This document shows positions 1 through 9,258 of a stretch of DNA of 64,000 nucleotides, in pieces. Source of the stretch: Pelagimonas sp050633425 (GTDB taxonomy: Bacteria; Pseudomonadota; Alphaproteobacteria; Rhodobacterales; Rhodobacteraceae). The position numbers and the translations under genes were made by a program. The DNA is taken from NCBI RefSeq assembly GCF_050633425.1, contig NZ_JBOEGM010000020.1, positions 1 to 64,000 of the forward strand. The letters are read 5' to 3'. Each line of letters opens with the position of its first letter. Position 1 is the stretch's first letter. The notes below the pieces were generated by a model. The model had not been told where the DNA came from. It searched no databases and saw only the letters and a program-made list of their open reading frames with translations.

Positions 1-298
1 CGTCATTGACCAACGTCACCTGAAACGCCATGTCCTCAGCAGCCTCAATCCCCAAAATCCGCGCCGGGACACTCACCGCATTCAAACGCGCAAAATGCAA
101 AACCGCACCAACCACGGGGCACAACCCAGCGCCACCCAATACACCCAGCAATCGGGTCTCCCCCTGCACGGCTTCGACCGGCACAACCACAGAGTTGCCA
201 ATCACATCATCCGCGTCCTCATAGCTGCGAAACTGAAGGGCATAGTCCTGATCTGGCGCGATGGAGCTTCCACCGGAAAGTCTTGTACAGGGCCGGGC
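1..298 (-). CDS. Unresolved open frame at the left edge, partial
   Basis: Directly after the stop of the sensor kinase, the same minus-strand frame stays open for about 99 codons to the window edge. It reads as a plausible globular sequence (for example ALQFRSYEDADDVIGNSVVV). There is no ATG in it; the first GTG is at 205. The other two minus frames close quickly. I do not recognise the family. It could be a gene with an unusual start, a decayed gene, or noncoding sequence that happens to be open. The part visible is too short to decide. Confidence 0.25.
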
Positions 299-3200
299 TT
301 AACCGCCAAACACGCTCTGGATTGCCTTGGCCAGTTCTTTGGATTTGAACGGTTTGTTCAACAGGGTATGCCCGGAAAAAATCGCCCCACCATCATCCAA
401 CGCATCTGCCGGATGCCCTGACATAAAAATGACTTTGAGGTCAGGTCGTGTTTTTAAGGCCTCTTGCACAAAGGTCGGGCCATTGACGCGTCCGGGCAAA
501 ACAACATCGGACAAAATAAGCGCAATTTCGGGATGGGCGTCCAAGGCTTGTCCGGCTTCTATAGCATCTGCCGACGTGACGGTTTTGTAACCATTTTTGC
601 GCAACATTTGTTCTGCGATCACGCGCAACGCCGGGTCATCTTCAATGAGCAATACGGTTTCCCCTTGGCCACGAGGCGAGGCCAGCGGAGCCTCCTCGCC
701 TGATGCGTCACCACTTGGCTGGGCACGCGGTAAAAACAGTTTTACTGTAGTGCCGCGCCCCTCTTCGCTGATCACCGAAACCTGGCCACCCGATTGCTGG
801 GCAAACCCCAAGACCATCGACAAACCAAGCCCGCTGCCCTTGCCGACTTCCTTGGTTGTAAAGAATGGCTCACAGGCGTGTTCAATCGTCTGCTCGGACA
901 TGCCGACCCCGGTGTCTGTCACAGACAAAACAACATACTCACCCGCTTCAATTTCCAAAGACTTTTCGGAATGATCCTGCTCAAAAGTTGTGTTGAAACA
1001 ATCTATTGACAGGTGCCCCCCCTGTGGCATCGCATCCCTGGAATTTAGAGCAAGGTTCAGCAGCGCATTTTCGACCTGACTTGGGTCGGCAAGCGCTGTC
1101 CAAATTGCGTCTTCCACGGTCAGATCCAGAGCGACAGTTTCCCCCAGAACAGGCTTGAGCAAGGCGGGCAGGTTTGACATCAAACTGGAGAGATCAAGCT
1201 CAATTGGCATGAGCGGCTGACGTCTTGAAAACGCCAGCAAGCGTTGTGTCAGCTCTGCACCGCGCTCAGATGCGCGAATAATGGATGAAATAAGTGGCGA
1301 GAGCTCATCATTGTCCGATATGTCTTCCAAAAGCTCCGCGTTGCCCAAGATTACAGCAAGCAAGTTGTTGAAATCATGCGCAACGCCGCCAGTCAGCTGC
1401 CCGATGGCTTCCATTTTCTGTGATTGATGCAAGCGCTCTTCCAGCTCAACCCGTGTCGTAATATCCGTCAAAACGCCAATTGTCCTGATGGCGCGCCCCT
1501 GGTCGTTTGCAACAGTCTGACCCTGCGCCAAAAAGCTCTTGTAAATACCGGATTTGGTGCGCAGCCGATACTTGTACTTGAATGTCATTGAGGCATCCTT
1601 GAGGTGGTCGGCCACCTTGATCAAGTACTGCTCGGCATCATCAGGGTGGATGATGTCAACAAACGACCGTTGCATAATGGGTTCGAACTCTTCGTCCGAA
1701 TATCCCAAGGCCTCGGCAAACCCCGCCGAAATATAGAATTCACGAGTCTCTAAATTCCAATCCCAAATTGTCAGAGATTCAACCGCCAAGGCAAGTCGCT
1801 CCTCGCTGGCTCGAAGCGCTTCTGCATCTTTGCGTTCTTTGGTCACGTCTTGACCAATCGTCACAAATCCGCCGCCCTCAAGCCTCTGCTCTCGCAAACG
1901 CAAAACGGTGCCGTCTGTGCGTTCGACCTCAAATGACGGAGCATCGTAGGAATTTCGGCGCTCAATAGCTTGTTGGACATATGCCTCTTCATGCCCCTTG
2001 GTGCCTTTAACAATGCCCGTTGCAATACTTGCGCTGATAAAGCTATGAAAGCTGGTCCCTGGAACTGTGTATTCGGCCACGTTGCTGTTCACGTCGCGAA
2101 AGACCCGATTGCATAGAACCATCCGATCATCTGCGTCCCACAGGGTGAACAATTCGCTCAAGCCCTCAACTGCATTCGCTAGAAACTGGTTAGATTGTTC
2201 GACCTGCCTGCGCGCCCGGATCGTTTCGGTGATATCTGTCGCAACGCCTCTGTACCCTTGAAATTCGCCATCCTCGTCGAAAATAGGAACACCCGAAGCA
2301 CGCGCCCATTTTTGTGTGCCGTTGACGTCAATTTCATATTCGAAGTCCTTGAACGGGCGATGCGCCTCTAGGTCTGCGAAATGGTTCTTCCAATTTTGCT
2401 CATCACTCGCCAACTTTCGAAAATCGCCCCGCCGGCGACCGATAAATTCTGACTTTGAAACCCCGAAAAAGTCCTCAATTCCGTCAGAGCACCAGGACAC
2501 GCGATTGTTCTGATCCAATTCCCAAAACCAGTCTGTGCTGGCCGAAGCAAAATCTTGAAACCGGGTTTGGCTATGCCTCAGCGACTCCTGCCGTTTCATC
2601 GTCAAATGGACCAACCCGCCAACCAAAACGGATATCAGGGCTCCGAGGATCAAGATCAACTCATCAACAATCGTATCGAATTGGCGCACGTGGTTTGGCA
2701 GAGGCGCAACGAAGACGTCCCAGACACGCCCACCAACGGTGATCTGTTGACTGTCAACAAGACCAATGGGCGACGGGGTGGCCCCTGCGGAAAACAGTTC
2801 CAATCCGTCATCTTCGACGCGAATATTGAACGATTCCAGTGAGTTTTCGTTCAACGCCTGCCTCATCAAAGGAGCCGCGCGAAACACGATATTAAGATAT
2901 CCGCTTTTTTGCCCATCCGAAGACAAAGGCAGGTAGGCAACAAACCCTTTTCCACCCTGCGCCAATTCGATGGGCGTTGTGACAGTCAGTTCACCAGAAG
3001 CATCAGCGAGCGCAAGAGTTTTTGCTGGCACGGGCAAAGTGTTGAGGTTCAAACCCAACGCTGCAGCATTTCCCTCCAATGGGGTGACGAGGCGAATGAC
3101 CCCAGTGGCATCGACCCAGTTCAAGGCCTGCAATCCGCCGATCAACTCATGAAACAGTTCCATTTCAGAGCGGAACTCTTCCGTATCCAGGGGCGTTTGG

Positions 3201-3412
3201 TCGTGAAAGTGAGAGCGCAACAACAAAGCTGCGCTCAACCGTGAGGCAAGATGTGTCTCAAGGCGGGTCGCAAAATTAGCGGTGACCTCTTGCGTGCCGG
3301 CATGCATTCTGTCCTGCTGTATATCAAGATGCACAAAGTGGACAAAAACAGAGGCCCCCAATGTTGCCAAGGCAACGCAAAAAGGGATCAAGTTGGTTGG
3401 CTTAAATGCCAT
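299..3412 (-). CDS. Hybrid sensor histidine kinase (CHASE-like sensor, PAS repeats, HisKA, HATPase, receiver)
   Basis: A 1037-residue membrane sensor kinase with its own receiver. An N-terminal membrane segment (about residues 8-28) and a second one (about 250-270) bracket a periplasmic region resembling a CHASE domain. Three PAS/PAC units follow (about 280-400, 405-530, 535-660). The HisKA box reads GGVAHDFNNLLAVILGNAELL with the phospho-accepting His near 677. The ATPase has an N box (NLALNSRDAMPQGG), DTGVGM and GSGLGLSMV. The C-terminal receiver has LIEDD, the phospho-acceptor Asp in SDVVLPG (near 970) and the conserved Lys in LNKPF. No partner response regulator is adjacent, so the signal and output are unknown. 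Such kinases usually pass phosphate through a phosphotransferase or act on their own receiver. Confidence 0.93.
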   Translation of the reverse strand: MAFKPTNLIPFCVALATLGASVFVHFVHLDIQQDRMHAGTQEVTANFATRLETHLASRLSAALLLRSHFHDQTPLDTEEFRSEMELFHELIGGLQALNWVDATGVIRLVTPLEGNAAALGLNLNTLPVPAKTLALADASGELTVTTPIELAQGGKGFVAYLPLSSDGQKSGYLNIVFRAAPLMRQALNENSLESFNIRVEDDGLELFSAGATPSPIGLVDSQQITVGGRVWDVFVAPLPNHVRQFDTIVDELILILGALISVLVGGLVHLTMKRQESLRHSQTRFQDFASASTDWFWELDQNNRVSWCSDGIEDFFGVSKSEFIGRRRGDFRKLASDEQNWKNHFADLEAHRPFKDFEYEIDVNGTQKWARASGVPIFDEDGEFQGYRGVATDITETIRARRQVEQSNQFLANAVEGLSELFTLWDADDRMVLCNRVFRDVNSNVAEYTVPGTSFHSFISASIATGIVKGTKGHEEAYVQQAIERRNSYDAPSFEVERTDGTVLRLREQRLEGGGFVTIGQDVTKERKDAEALRASEERLALAVESLTIWDWNLETREFYISAGFAEALGYSDEEFEPIMQRSFVDIIHPDDAEQYLIKVADHLKDASMTFKYKYRLRTKSGIYKSFLAQGQTVANDQGRAIRTIGVLTDITTRVELEERLHQSQKMEAIGQLTGGVAHDFNNLLAVILGNAELLEDISDNDELSPLISSIIRASERGAELTQRLLAFSRRQPLMPIELDLSSLMSNLPALLKPVLGETVALDLTVEDAIWTALADPSQVENALLNLALNSRDAMPQGGHLSIDCFNTTFEQDHSEKSLEIEAGEYVVLSVTDTGVGMSEQTIEHACEPFFTTKEVGKGSGLGLSMVLGFAQQSGGQVSVISEEGRGTTVKLFLPRAQPSGDASGEEAPLASPRGQGETVLLIEDDPALRVIAEQMLRKNGYKTVTSADAIEAGQALDAHPEIALILSDVVLPGRVNGPTFVQEALKTRPDLKVIFMSGHPADALDDGGAIFSGHTLLNKPFKSKELAKAIQSVFGG

Positions 3413-3849
3413 AAATCACGACTTTTCCATGACGAGTATACACAGGATAATAGAGAAGATCGCTACAGTTGGGTCAACACAGCTTGGCCTTTTACTGACA
3501 ATTTGTCCCGATTGGCGAACCAAGCTGCTATTCCAAGACGCGTCTCGCAAGGTAAGATCATGAATTGAAAGCACTTTTAATACTTGGCCGACATCGCTAT
3601 GCGCCGTCCGACCAGAGCGCGTTTTTTTCGGATTTCTTTATCGGGCTTTCTCATCTCAGCGCGTTAGCTGTTCCCCCCCAAGAGATTAGGCACCAATTTA
3701 CCTATAGGGGGTTCTAAACCCTCTGTGGTTTTCTGCATCCGGCCCGTGACTGTGCAGCCTGTTTTAGGATGGTCAGCATCAAACACAAATCCCCCGCTTT
3801 TTAGTGCTAAGGTCGGGCCCCTAGGGTCATGTTTGGGGCCACAACGGGA
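3413..3849. other. Intergenic region between sensor kinase and tcuB
   Basis: I find no supported gene here. The part next to 3412 should hold the sensor kinase promoter. Near the tcuB end there is a short inverted repeat, GGCCCC (3816-3821) and GGGGCC (3834-3839), with a 12-base loop; it could fold in the tcuB transcript but has no clear U tract. Confidence 0.4.
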
Positions 3850-4923
3850 TCAACTCTTCGAATTTTGCGCATCGCGCAGCAAGGCCGCCGTCCGATAAAA
3901 ACCATGGGCCATCTTTGTAAAAGGCGTGAGCAGGAAAAACGTCAGCACCGCCCCCAAATGGATCGCCAGCAGCGCCGACATCCATGTCGTGTTGCCAAGT
4001 GCATCGAGAACCAAACCGCTTAGCCCAACGAACCCAAGCAACAGGATAAATCCCATTTCCCCACCCGCAGCCTTGGTATCCCCCAGTGTTTTGTCGGACT
4101 TAAGCTTGAGCCATGCCATCATCCCGCACCCGATTGTCAGCAACACACCTCCCGACACCCCAAGAATTTTCGGCAGTGACCAAAGGGGATAAGGCGCGGG
4201 CATGTCCAACAGATAGTGCATCAGCGTTCCGACACTTGTCGCAGCGAAACACAATAAAAAACCATACATGATCGCTTGATGGAAATGACGGCGGGCATGG
4301 CTGAAACGATCCTCATCCTCAAAATTGCACCCCTGTTCGTGCCCAGCCGCCAAATCCTTCATGCTGGCAATCTTGGCAGCGGCCGATGTGACGTCGGCAA
4401 GGGTCAGCCTCCCGCCGCCCACATGGGTCCAATACCGACGCAGCCCGATAAACAGGCTGACCAGAGGCAAGACAAAAGCAGGCAGGAAAATTGCGACCAT
4501 CGCATTGTGCGACAGTGCAGCATAGAAACCATCGCCGCTGCCTTCCATCCCTTGCACTTCCATCCCTTGCACAAGCCAAAACAACAGGGCCAGCCCAACC
4601 GCCAGAGCCGCCGCGATTGCGCCGCCATGGCTATGGAAGCGCCGCGCAACCGGGTATGGCCATGCAAAATGCTCCCAACTGTCTCGACGTACTTGGGCCA
4701 AAGCTTGCGGCAAGTTCAGGTCAAATGCATGCGGTGCGGTGAACTGGCAGGCGTAATAACAGCCCCGGCAGTTGTGGCAGAGATTGGCCAATTGCGTGAT
4801 GTCTCCATCGCTAAACGCACGGCCCGCATGCATGGCCGGAAACACCGAACAATAGCCTTCGCAATAGCGGCAGGCGTTGCAGATTTCGGCTTGGCGACGG
4901 GCCTCTGTGATCAGATCAATTTG
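3850..4923 (-). CDS. tcuB: TcuB-type Fe-S membrane protein (tricarballylate/citrate utilisation)
   Basis: A 357-residue inner-membrane iron-sulfur protein that re-oxidises the flavin of TcuA and passes electrons to the quinone pool in tricarballylate oxidation. Two cysteine clusters fit 4Fe-4S binding: CNACRYCEGYCSVFP near residue 16 and CHNCRGCYYACQFTAPHAFD near 50. About six hydrophobic segments follow. The frame is open upstream, but the start at 4923 (MQIDLITEARRQ) matches the family N-terminus and gives an 8-base overlap with the tcuA stop, so translational coupling is likely. TcuB and CitB are names for the same family. The substrate assignment rests on the neighbouring tcuA and tct genes. 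Confidence 0.9.
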   Translation of the reverse strand, partial: QIDLITEARRQAEICNACRYCEGYCSVFPAMHAGRAFSDGDITQLANLCHNCRGCYYACQFTAPHAFDLNLPQALAQVRRDSWEHFAWPYPVARRFHSHGGAIAAALAVGLALLFWLVQGMEVQGMEGSGDGFYAALSHNAMVAIFLPAFVLPLVSLFIGLRRYWTHVGGGRLTLADVTSAAAKIASMKDLAAGHEQGCNFEDEDRFSHARRHFHQAIMYGFLLCFAATSVGTLMHYLLDMPAPYPLWSLPKILGVSGGVLLTIGCGMMAWLKLKSDKTLGDTKAAGGEMGFILLLGFVGLSGLVLDALGNTTWMSALLAIHLGAVLTFFLLTPFTKMAHGFYRTAALLRDAQNSKS

Positions 4924-6301
4924 CATAAGTGGCGGCCTCCTGACCTGCGATGCGTCCAAAAACGGTGCCAATGGTCATGCCAAACCCGGCCAGATAACCC
5001 TGCCCCAAAATCGAGCCAGCCATGGTTTCACCTGCCGCCCAAAGATTGCGGATCGGGCCGGATTTTGTGCAGCATTGCGCCGTTTCATCGACCCTGAGAC
5101 CAAGATAGGTAAAGGTCACACCGGTGCGTAGAGAATAGCCGTAAAACGGCGGGTCGGAGATTGGACGGGCCCAGTTGGTTTTGGCGGGGGTTATCCCTGA
5201 CGTCGACACGCCATCAAGCTCGGTTGGATGAAACTTGGATGCGTCCGAACAGGCCGCGTTGAACGTCTCGACTGTGTCCTTGAGCCTGTCGGCAGGTAGA
5301 TCCATCATGCCGGCCAACTCTTCGATGCTGTCCGCTCTTAACGGTGGAAACACCGAAGGCATGAACAACTCAAGCGACTTGAAATCGATGATGGCATACC
5401 CCACCTGATCGGGCTGCGCGGCCACCAACCGCCCCCAAATTGCATAGCGTTTGGGCCAGACATCCTCGCCTTCGTCATAAAACCGTTCGGCGTTCTTGTT
5501 CACAACAATGGAAAACGGCACGCAATCAAGCCGCGTGACAATCCCGCCGTCAAATTTCGGGGCGCGCCCGTCAATGGCCACTGCGTGACATTGATCGGCA
5601 TCGCCGACGGTCTGCACCCCCTGATCAATCAAATCGGACAAGACAACGCCGCGATTATAAGGGGTTCCGCGTATCAAGAAATTCTGAGCCGCAGGCCCCC
5701 ATGCCCGGGTAAGCCAATCCGTATTGGCCTGAAACCCACCCGATGCCACAACCACAGACGTGGGGGACATGCTGCGGTTTTGCCCCTGATGGGTGTAATC
5801 AATCCGGGTGATCTGATTGTTGGCCAACTCAAGATGGGTGACGGCCGCTTCATAGAAAACGTCGACGCCCAAGCGTTCGGCGGTGCGGTAATAAGCATTC
5901 ACAAGGCTCTTGCCTCCGCCCATGAAAAACGCATTGGTGCGGGCCAAGGACAACGTTCCCGACAAGGACGGTTGAAAATGCACACCGTGATCCTGCATCC
6001 ATGCCAAGCACTCCTCAGAGCGTTGGATCGCCAATCGCGCCAGTGTTTTGTTGGTCTTGCCGCCGGTCACCTTGAGCAGATCCGCGAGATATTCCTCTTC
6101 CGTGTAATCATCGACCAGCGGCCCCAATGGCCCGCTGTGCATGCAGCGAAAATTGCGGGTATGGCGCGAATTCCCCCCCCGATAGGGTTTGGGGGCGGTT
6201 TCAAGGATCACAACGCGCGCACCGGCTTCAGCGGCGGTCATAGCGGCACAGAGGGCCGCGTTGCCGCCGCCAATCACCGCGATGTCATAGCTATGGGTCA
6301 T
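4916..6301 (-). CDS. tcuA: FAD-dependent tricarballylate dehydrogenase TcuA
   Basis: A 461-residue flavoprotein of the fumarate reductase/succinate dehydrogenase flavoprotein family. TcuA oxidises tricarballylate to cis-aconitate. The dinucleotide-binding motif is AVIGGGNAALCAAMTAAEAG at residues 8-27, followed by the ETAPKPYRGGNSRHTRN region typical of this family. A second FAD-contacting stretch near the C-terminus contains LWAAGETMAGSILGQGYLAG. A good Shine-Dalgarno site (AAAGGAAA) precedes the ATG. It overlaps tcuB downstream and is divergent from the LysR gene at 6380, the usual tcu arrangement. Closely related enzymes act on other carboxylates, so the substrate is inferred. Confidence 0.9.
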   Translation of the reverse strand: MTHSYDIAVIGGGNAALCAAMTAAEAGARVVILETAPKPYRGGNSRHTRNFRCMHSGPLGPLVDDYTEEEYLADLLKVTGGKTNKTLARLAIQRSEECLAWMQDHGVHFQPSLSGTLSLARTNAFFMGGGKSLVNAYYRTAERLGVDVFYEAAVTHLELANNQITRIDYTHQGQNRSMSPTSVVVASGGFQANTDWLTRAWGPAAQNFLIRGTPYNRGVVLSDLIDQGVQTVGDADQCHAVAIDGRAPKFDGGIVTRLDCVPFSIVVNKNAERFYDEGEDVWPKRYAIWGRLVAAQPDQVGYAIIDFKSLELFMPSVFPPLRADSIEELAGMMDLPADRLKDTVETFNAACSDASKFHPTELDGVSTSGITPAKTNWARPISDPPFYGYSLRTGVTFTYLGLRVDETAQCCTKSGPIRNLWAAGETMAGSILGQGYLAGFGMTIGTVFGRIAGQEAATYAN

Positions 6302-6379
6302 CAGGTTTCCTTTGCTAAACCAGCCTTATCGACAGGGCTTTAATTTGACCAATGGCGAAATCTGTGGGATTATTGCGAT

Positions 6380-7273
6380 ATGCGCATCAATTATGATTTC
6401 AGCGATCTCGAAGCCTTTTTGGCGGTCAAGGAAACCGGCTCATTCCATGCGGCAGCAGAGCAATTGAACCTGTCACAATCGGCCATCACCCGACGGGTGC
6501 AAAAGCTTGAACAGGCCTTGGACAGCTCTTTGTTTGAGCGCAGCACACGGGCTGTGAAACCCACCTTGGCGGCCAAACGTTTGCAATCCCGCGCCGAAGG
6601 AATTTTGCAAGACGCCAAGGAAACCACCCGCGCTATGCGGGATGAAAGCGTGGCCTTTGATCATCAACGGGGCGCGATTGTCACGGTTGCCACGATCCCA
6701 ACCATCGTCACCGATGTGTTGATCCCGGCCATCCAAACATTGCGCAAGACCGGTTCTGGCGCGCGCATTCGGCTCATTGATGGCTCTGCCAATGAGGTGG
6801 CCGAGGCGGTGGCCACAGGGGAGGCTGATTTCGGCCTCTGTTCGATCCCGATGCTCGAACCCGCGACCCGGTTTGAACCGCTTCTGGACGATCAAATCAT
6901 GCTCGCGGTGCCACAGGAACACCCGTTGGCAGGTGGCCACATACACGACTGGGATGAGCTAACCGGGGCGGATTTGATCTTGCCGACACGTGGCACCGGC
7001 AACCGGTTACTGATCGACGAAGCCATGGCCAAGGCCCGCCGAGATTTGCATTGGACCTATGAGGTCGGTCGCTCAACAACCGCACTTGATCTGGTGGTCG
7101 CAGGCATGGGGGTGGCTTTGTTGCCGCGCTCGGCCATTGGTCTTGGTCGCGTGGCCACCTGCACCCTGCCCGACCCGACGATCACCCGATCGGTTGGGCT
7201 TTTGTCGCGTCTGGGACAGGCAGATACACCAGCCGTTCAGGCCACCAAAGCGGCCATTCGCACTGCCGTTTAG
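6380..7273 (+). CDS. tcuR: LysR-family regulator, probable TcuR
   Basis: A 297-residue LysR-type regulator. The N-terminal winged helix-turn-helix is clear (FLAVKETGSFHAAAEQLNLSQSAITRRVQKLE, residues 11-42). The rest is a periplasmic-binding-like effector domain. It is transcribed away from tcuA across a 78-base gap, where LysR proteins normally bind to control both genes. Its stop codon overlaps the stop of the convergent dehydrogenase gene (the bases ttag at 7270-7273 serve both). The effector is probably a tricarboxylate, by position only. Confidence 0.85.
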   Translation: MRINYDFSDLEAFLAVKETGSFHAAAEQLNLSQSAITRRVQKLEQALDSSLFERSTRAVKPTLAAKRLQSRAEGILQDAKETTRAMRDESVAFDHQRGAIVTVATIPTIVTDVLIPAIQTLRKTGSGARIRLIDGSANEVAEAVATGEADFGLCSIPMLEPATRFEPLLDDQIMLAVPQEHPLAGGHIHDWDELTGADLILPTRGTGNRLLIDEAMAKARRDLHWTYEVGRSTTALDLVVAGMGVALLPRSAIGLGRVATCTLPDPTITRSVGLLSRLGQADTPAVQATKAAIRTAV

Positions 7274-8241
7274 CCAAAGGTTTCGGGGTTAATCATATGG
7301 ATCGGCGCGCCCGCCGCATAGGCGTTGATCTGATCAAAGATGTCGGAAAACTGCAGATCAAACTCGTCTTCGGTGACAAACCCGATATGCGGGGTCGCGA
7401 TCAAATTTGGATGCGCCAAAAGCGGATCATCAGGATCGGATGCTGGCTCCAGATCAAACACATCAATCGCCGCCTGCCCCGGACGCCCCGCAGTCAAAGC
7501 CGCCAGCAAAGCGCCCGGTTCAATCAACCCGGCGCGCGAGGTATTCACAAACACCGCATCGCGCCGCATATGCGCCAGGTCCGTTGCCGTCACCATGCCC
7601 CGCGTACCGGGTTTGAGCCGCACATGCAGGGAAACCACATCACATTCAGCGAAAAACGCCTCGCGACTCTGGGCCACGATTTCGCCATCCGCAAGCGCCC
7701 GGGCGCGACCGTCTTGTGACGACCACCAAACAACCTGCATTCCAAAAGCCTTGGCATAACCCGCAACCGCTCGAGCAATCCGGCCATAGCCATAGAGCCC
7801 AAGCCGCCGCCCCCGCAATGTCTTGCCAACACCAGCCTGCCAGTGCCCGGCTTTTACGCTGCGCATCTGTTTGGGGAGATCGCGCATGGCCGCCATAATC
7901 AGCGCCCAAGTCAGCTCAGCGGCTGCATAAGAGGGGGTGCCAGCATGCATATTTGAGCACAGCAAAACGCCCTGATCCGAACAGGCGGGAACGTCGACGT
8001 GAGGATAAACACTGCGCTGACTGATCAGCTTCAGATTGGGGAGCCTCTCAAGCAAATCGCGGGTGACTTGCGTGCGTTCGCGAAACAAAACCAAGGCCTC
8101 AGCTTCGGCCAACCTATCGGCCAAAACCTCAACGTCTTTGACGTGATCTGTCCAAACCGTCACATCGTGATCAGCAAGTTTTGTAAAACACGGCAGGCCG
8201 CGCAACGTGTCAAACCAATCGTCCAGAATATGTACATGCAT
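7270..8241 (-). CDS. D-isomer-specific 2-hydroxyacid dehydrogenase
   Basis: A 323-residue NAD(P)-dependent oxidoreductase. The Rossmann nucleotide motif GLYGYGRIARAVAGYAKAFG lies around residues 148-167. The catalytic set is recognisable: Arg in VNTSRAGLIEPGAL, the Glu region and the His in NLIATPHIGFVTEDE. The frame is open further upstream, but the start at 8241 (MHVHILDDWFD) has an AAGGGG ribosome site and sits 7 bases after the small gene at 8249. Substrates of this family range from glyoxylate and hydroxypyruvate to phosphoglycerate, and I cannot choose. Being last in the tct operon suggests it reduces or oxidises a 2-oxo/2-hydroxy acid from tricarboxylate breakdown. Confidence 0.85.
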   Translation of the reverse strand: MHVHILDDWFDTLRGLPCFTKLADHDVTVWTDHVKDVEVLADRLAEAEALVLFRERTQVTRDLLERLPNLKLISQRSVYPHVDVPACSDQGVLLCSNMHAGTPSYAAAELTWALIMAAMRDLPKQMRSVKAGHWQAGVGKTLRGRRLGLYGYGRIARAVAGYAKAFGMQVVWWSSQDGRARALADGEIVAQSREAFFAECDVVSLHVRLKPGTRGMVTATDLAHMRRDAVFVNTSRAGLIEPGALLAALTAGRPGQAAIDVFDLEPASDPDDPLLAHPNLIATPHIGFVTEDEFDLQFSDIFDQINAYAAGAPIHMINPETFG

Positions 8242-8248
8242 CCGGCTT

Positions 8249-8428
8249 TTACCCCTTGTGATAGGCAGCAATAGCGCGGGCAGCGCGATCATGTAATTCG
8301 CTCAGGCGGCGGCGTTCACCGTCGTCACATCCCCCCGGCACACAAAGCTGCGTCCCAAGCTCATTGCGCAAGACGGTCAATTTTTCAATCGTTGCAGCGA
8401 TTTGTTTGTTTGCATCATAAGATGTCAT
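8249..8428 (-). CDS. Small uncharacterised protein in the tricarboxylate operon (59 aa)
   Basis: A 59-residue frame begins MTSYDANKQIAATIEKL and ends AARAIAAYHKG. It fits exactly between the Usp gene and the dehydrogenase gene, with gaps of 11 and 7 bases, and has a purine-rich AAGGACG stretch upstream of the ATG. It looks mostly alpha-helical and charged, with two cysteines around a glycine pair (LCVPGGCDD). No membrane segment or signal peptide. I do not recognise it. Codon use resembles its neighbours, and its presence explains why the dehydrogenase should not be extended upstream. Confidence 0.7.
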   Translation of the reverse strand: MTSYDANKQIAATIEKLTVLRNELGTQLCVPGGCDDGERRRLSELHDRAARAIAAYHKG

Positions 8429-8439
8429 CTTGGTCGTCC

Positions 8440-9258
8440 TTAGTGTGACAAAAGAACCGGGATCGGTGTGTCGCGCAGGACGCGCGCAGTTACCCCCCCG
8501 AGAAAATCTTCGCGGAATTTTGAATGTTCATAGGCCCCCATGACCAACAGACAGGGGTCATGCGCGCGGCAATAGCCAAGCAAGGCGCGCGCGACACCCG
8601 GATCAGCAGCGACAGACGCGTGGTTGGCCCGTACACCGTGACGCGACAGCTGCTCCATCACCTCGTCAATCGGGCGCGGCATGGGCGCATCACCCACCGT
8701 CAAAACGGTGACCCGCCCCTGGTCTTCGAGCAAGCCAAGACTGTCGGACAGCGCCCGCGCCGAGGCACGACTGCCATCCCATGCCAAAACCGCGTGATCG
8801 TGATTGGCCTGCGCATAATACCCGCGTGGCACGATCAACACCGGCCGCCCGGCCATCAAAGCAATGCGATCGGGGTGAATGCTGACATGTTCGTCTACCC
8901 CTTCGCTGAGGTCTTGGCCGACGACCAAAAGGTCAAACCCACGTGCGCATTCAGATAACACCGCATCAACCCGGCCCGCAGATTTCTGAAAATGGAGCCG
9001 TGGCCCAAGGTCCAGTTTTTCGCGCAGGGCCTCAAACCGGGTGCTGATTTCAGTCAGGATATCGGCATCCGCTTGTTCAATGATTTCACGCGCCTTGGCA
9101 GGAACCCAAGCGTCGCGACTGTTGATGATCTGATGGGTGGAATGGGCCATAATCGCGGTGACATGCCCCTGATCCCCCGCAAGAGAGGCGGCATATTTTA
9201 ACGCGGAGACCGAGCTATCGGACCCGTTAAAAGCCACAAGAATATTGCGCATGCTCAT
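8440..9258 (-). CDS. Universal stress protein, tandem UspA domains
   Basis: A 272-residue cytoplasmic protein with two UspA folds. The first starts with NILVAFNGSDSSVSALKYAASLA (residues 5-27). The second starts near 150 (HAVLAWDGSRASARALSDSL) and ends with the family signature LLVMGAYEHSKFREDFLGGVTARVL. Its start overlaps the stop of the PrpF-type gene (ATGA), so it is translated with that operon. Two ATGs are possible, 9258 and 9252. Usp proteins often bind nucleotides. Why one is coupled to a tricarboxylate operon is not known. Confidence 0.88.
   Translation of the reverse strand: MSMRNILVAFNGSDSSVSALKYAASLAGDQGHVTAIMAHSTHQIINSRDAWVPAKAREIIEQADADILTEISTRFEALREKLDLGPRLHFQKSAGRVDAVLSECARGFDLLVVGQDLSEGVDEHVSIHPDRIALMAGRPVLIVPRGYYAQANHDHAVLAWDGSRASARALSDSLGLLEDQGRVTVLTVGDAPMPRPIDEVMEQLSRHGVRANHASVAADPGVARALLGYCRAHDPCLLVMGAYEHSKFREDFLGGVTARVLRDTPIPVLLSH

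Noticed and set aside
4276..5097. 273-codon plus-strand frame
   Set aside because: Antisense to tcuB and tcuA; Cys/Arg/Pro-rich shadow.
5585..6343. 252-codon plus-strand frame
   Set aside because: Antisense to tcuA with no family features.
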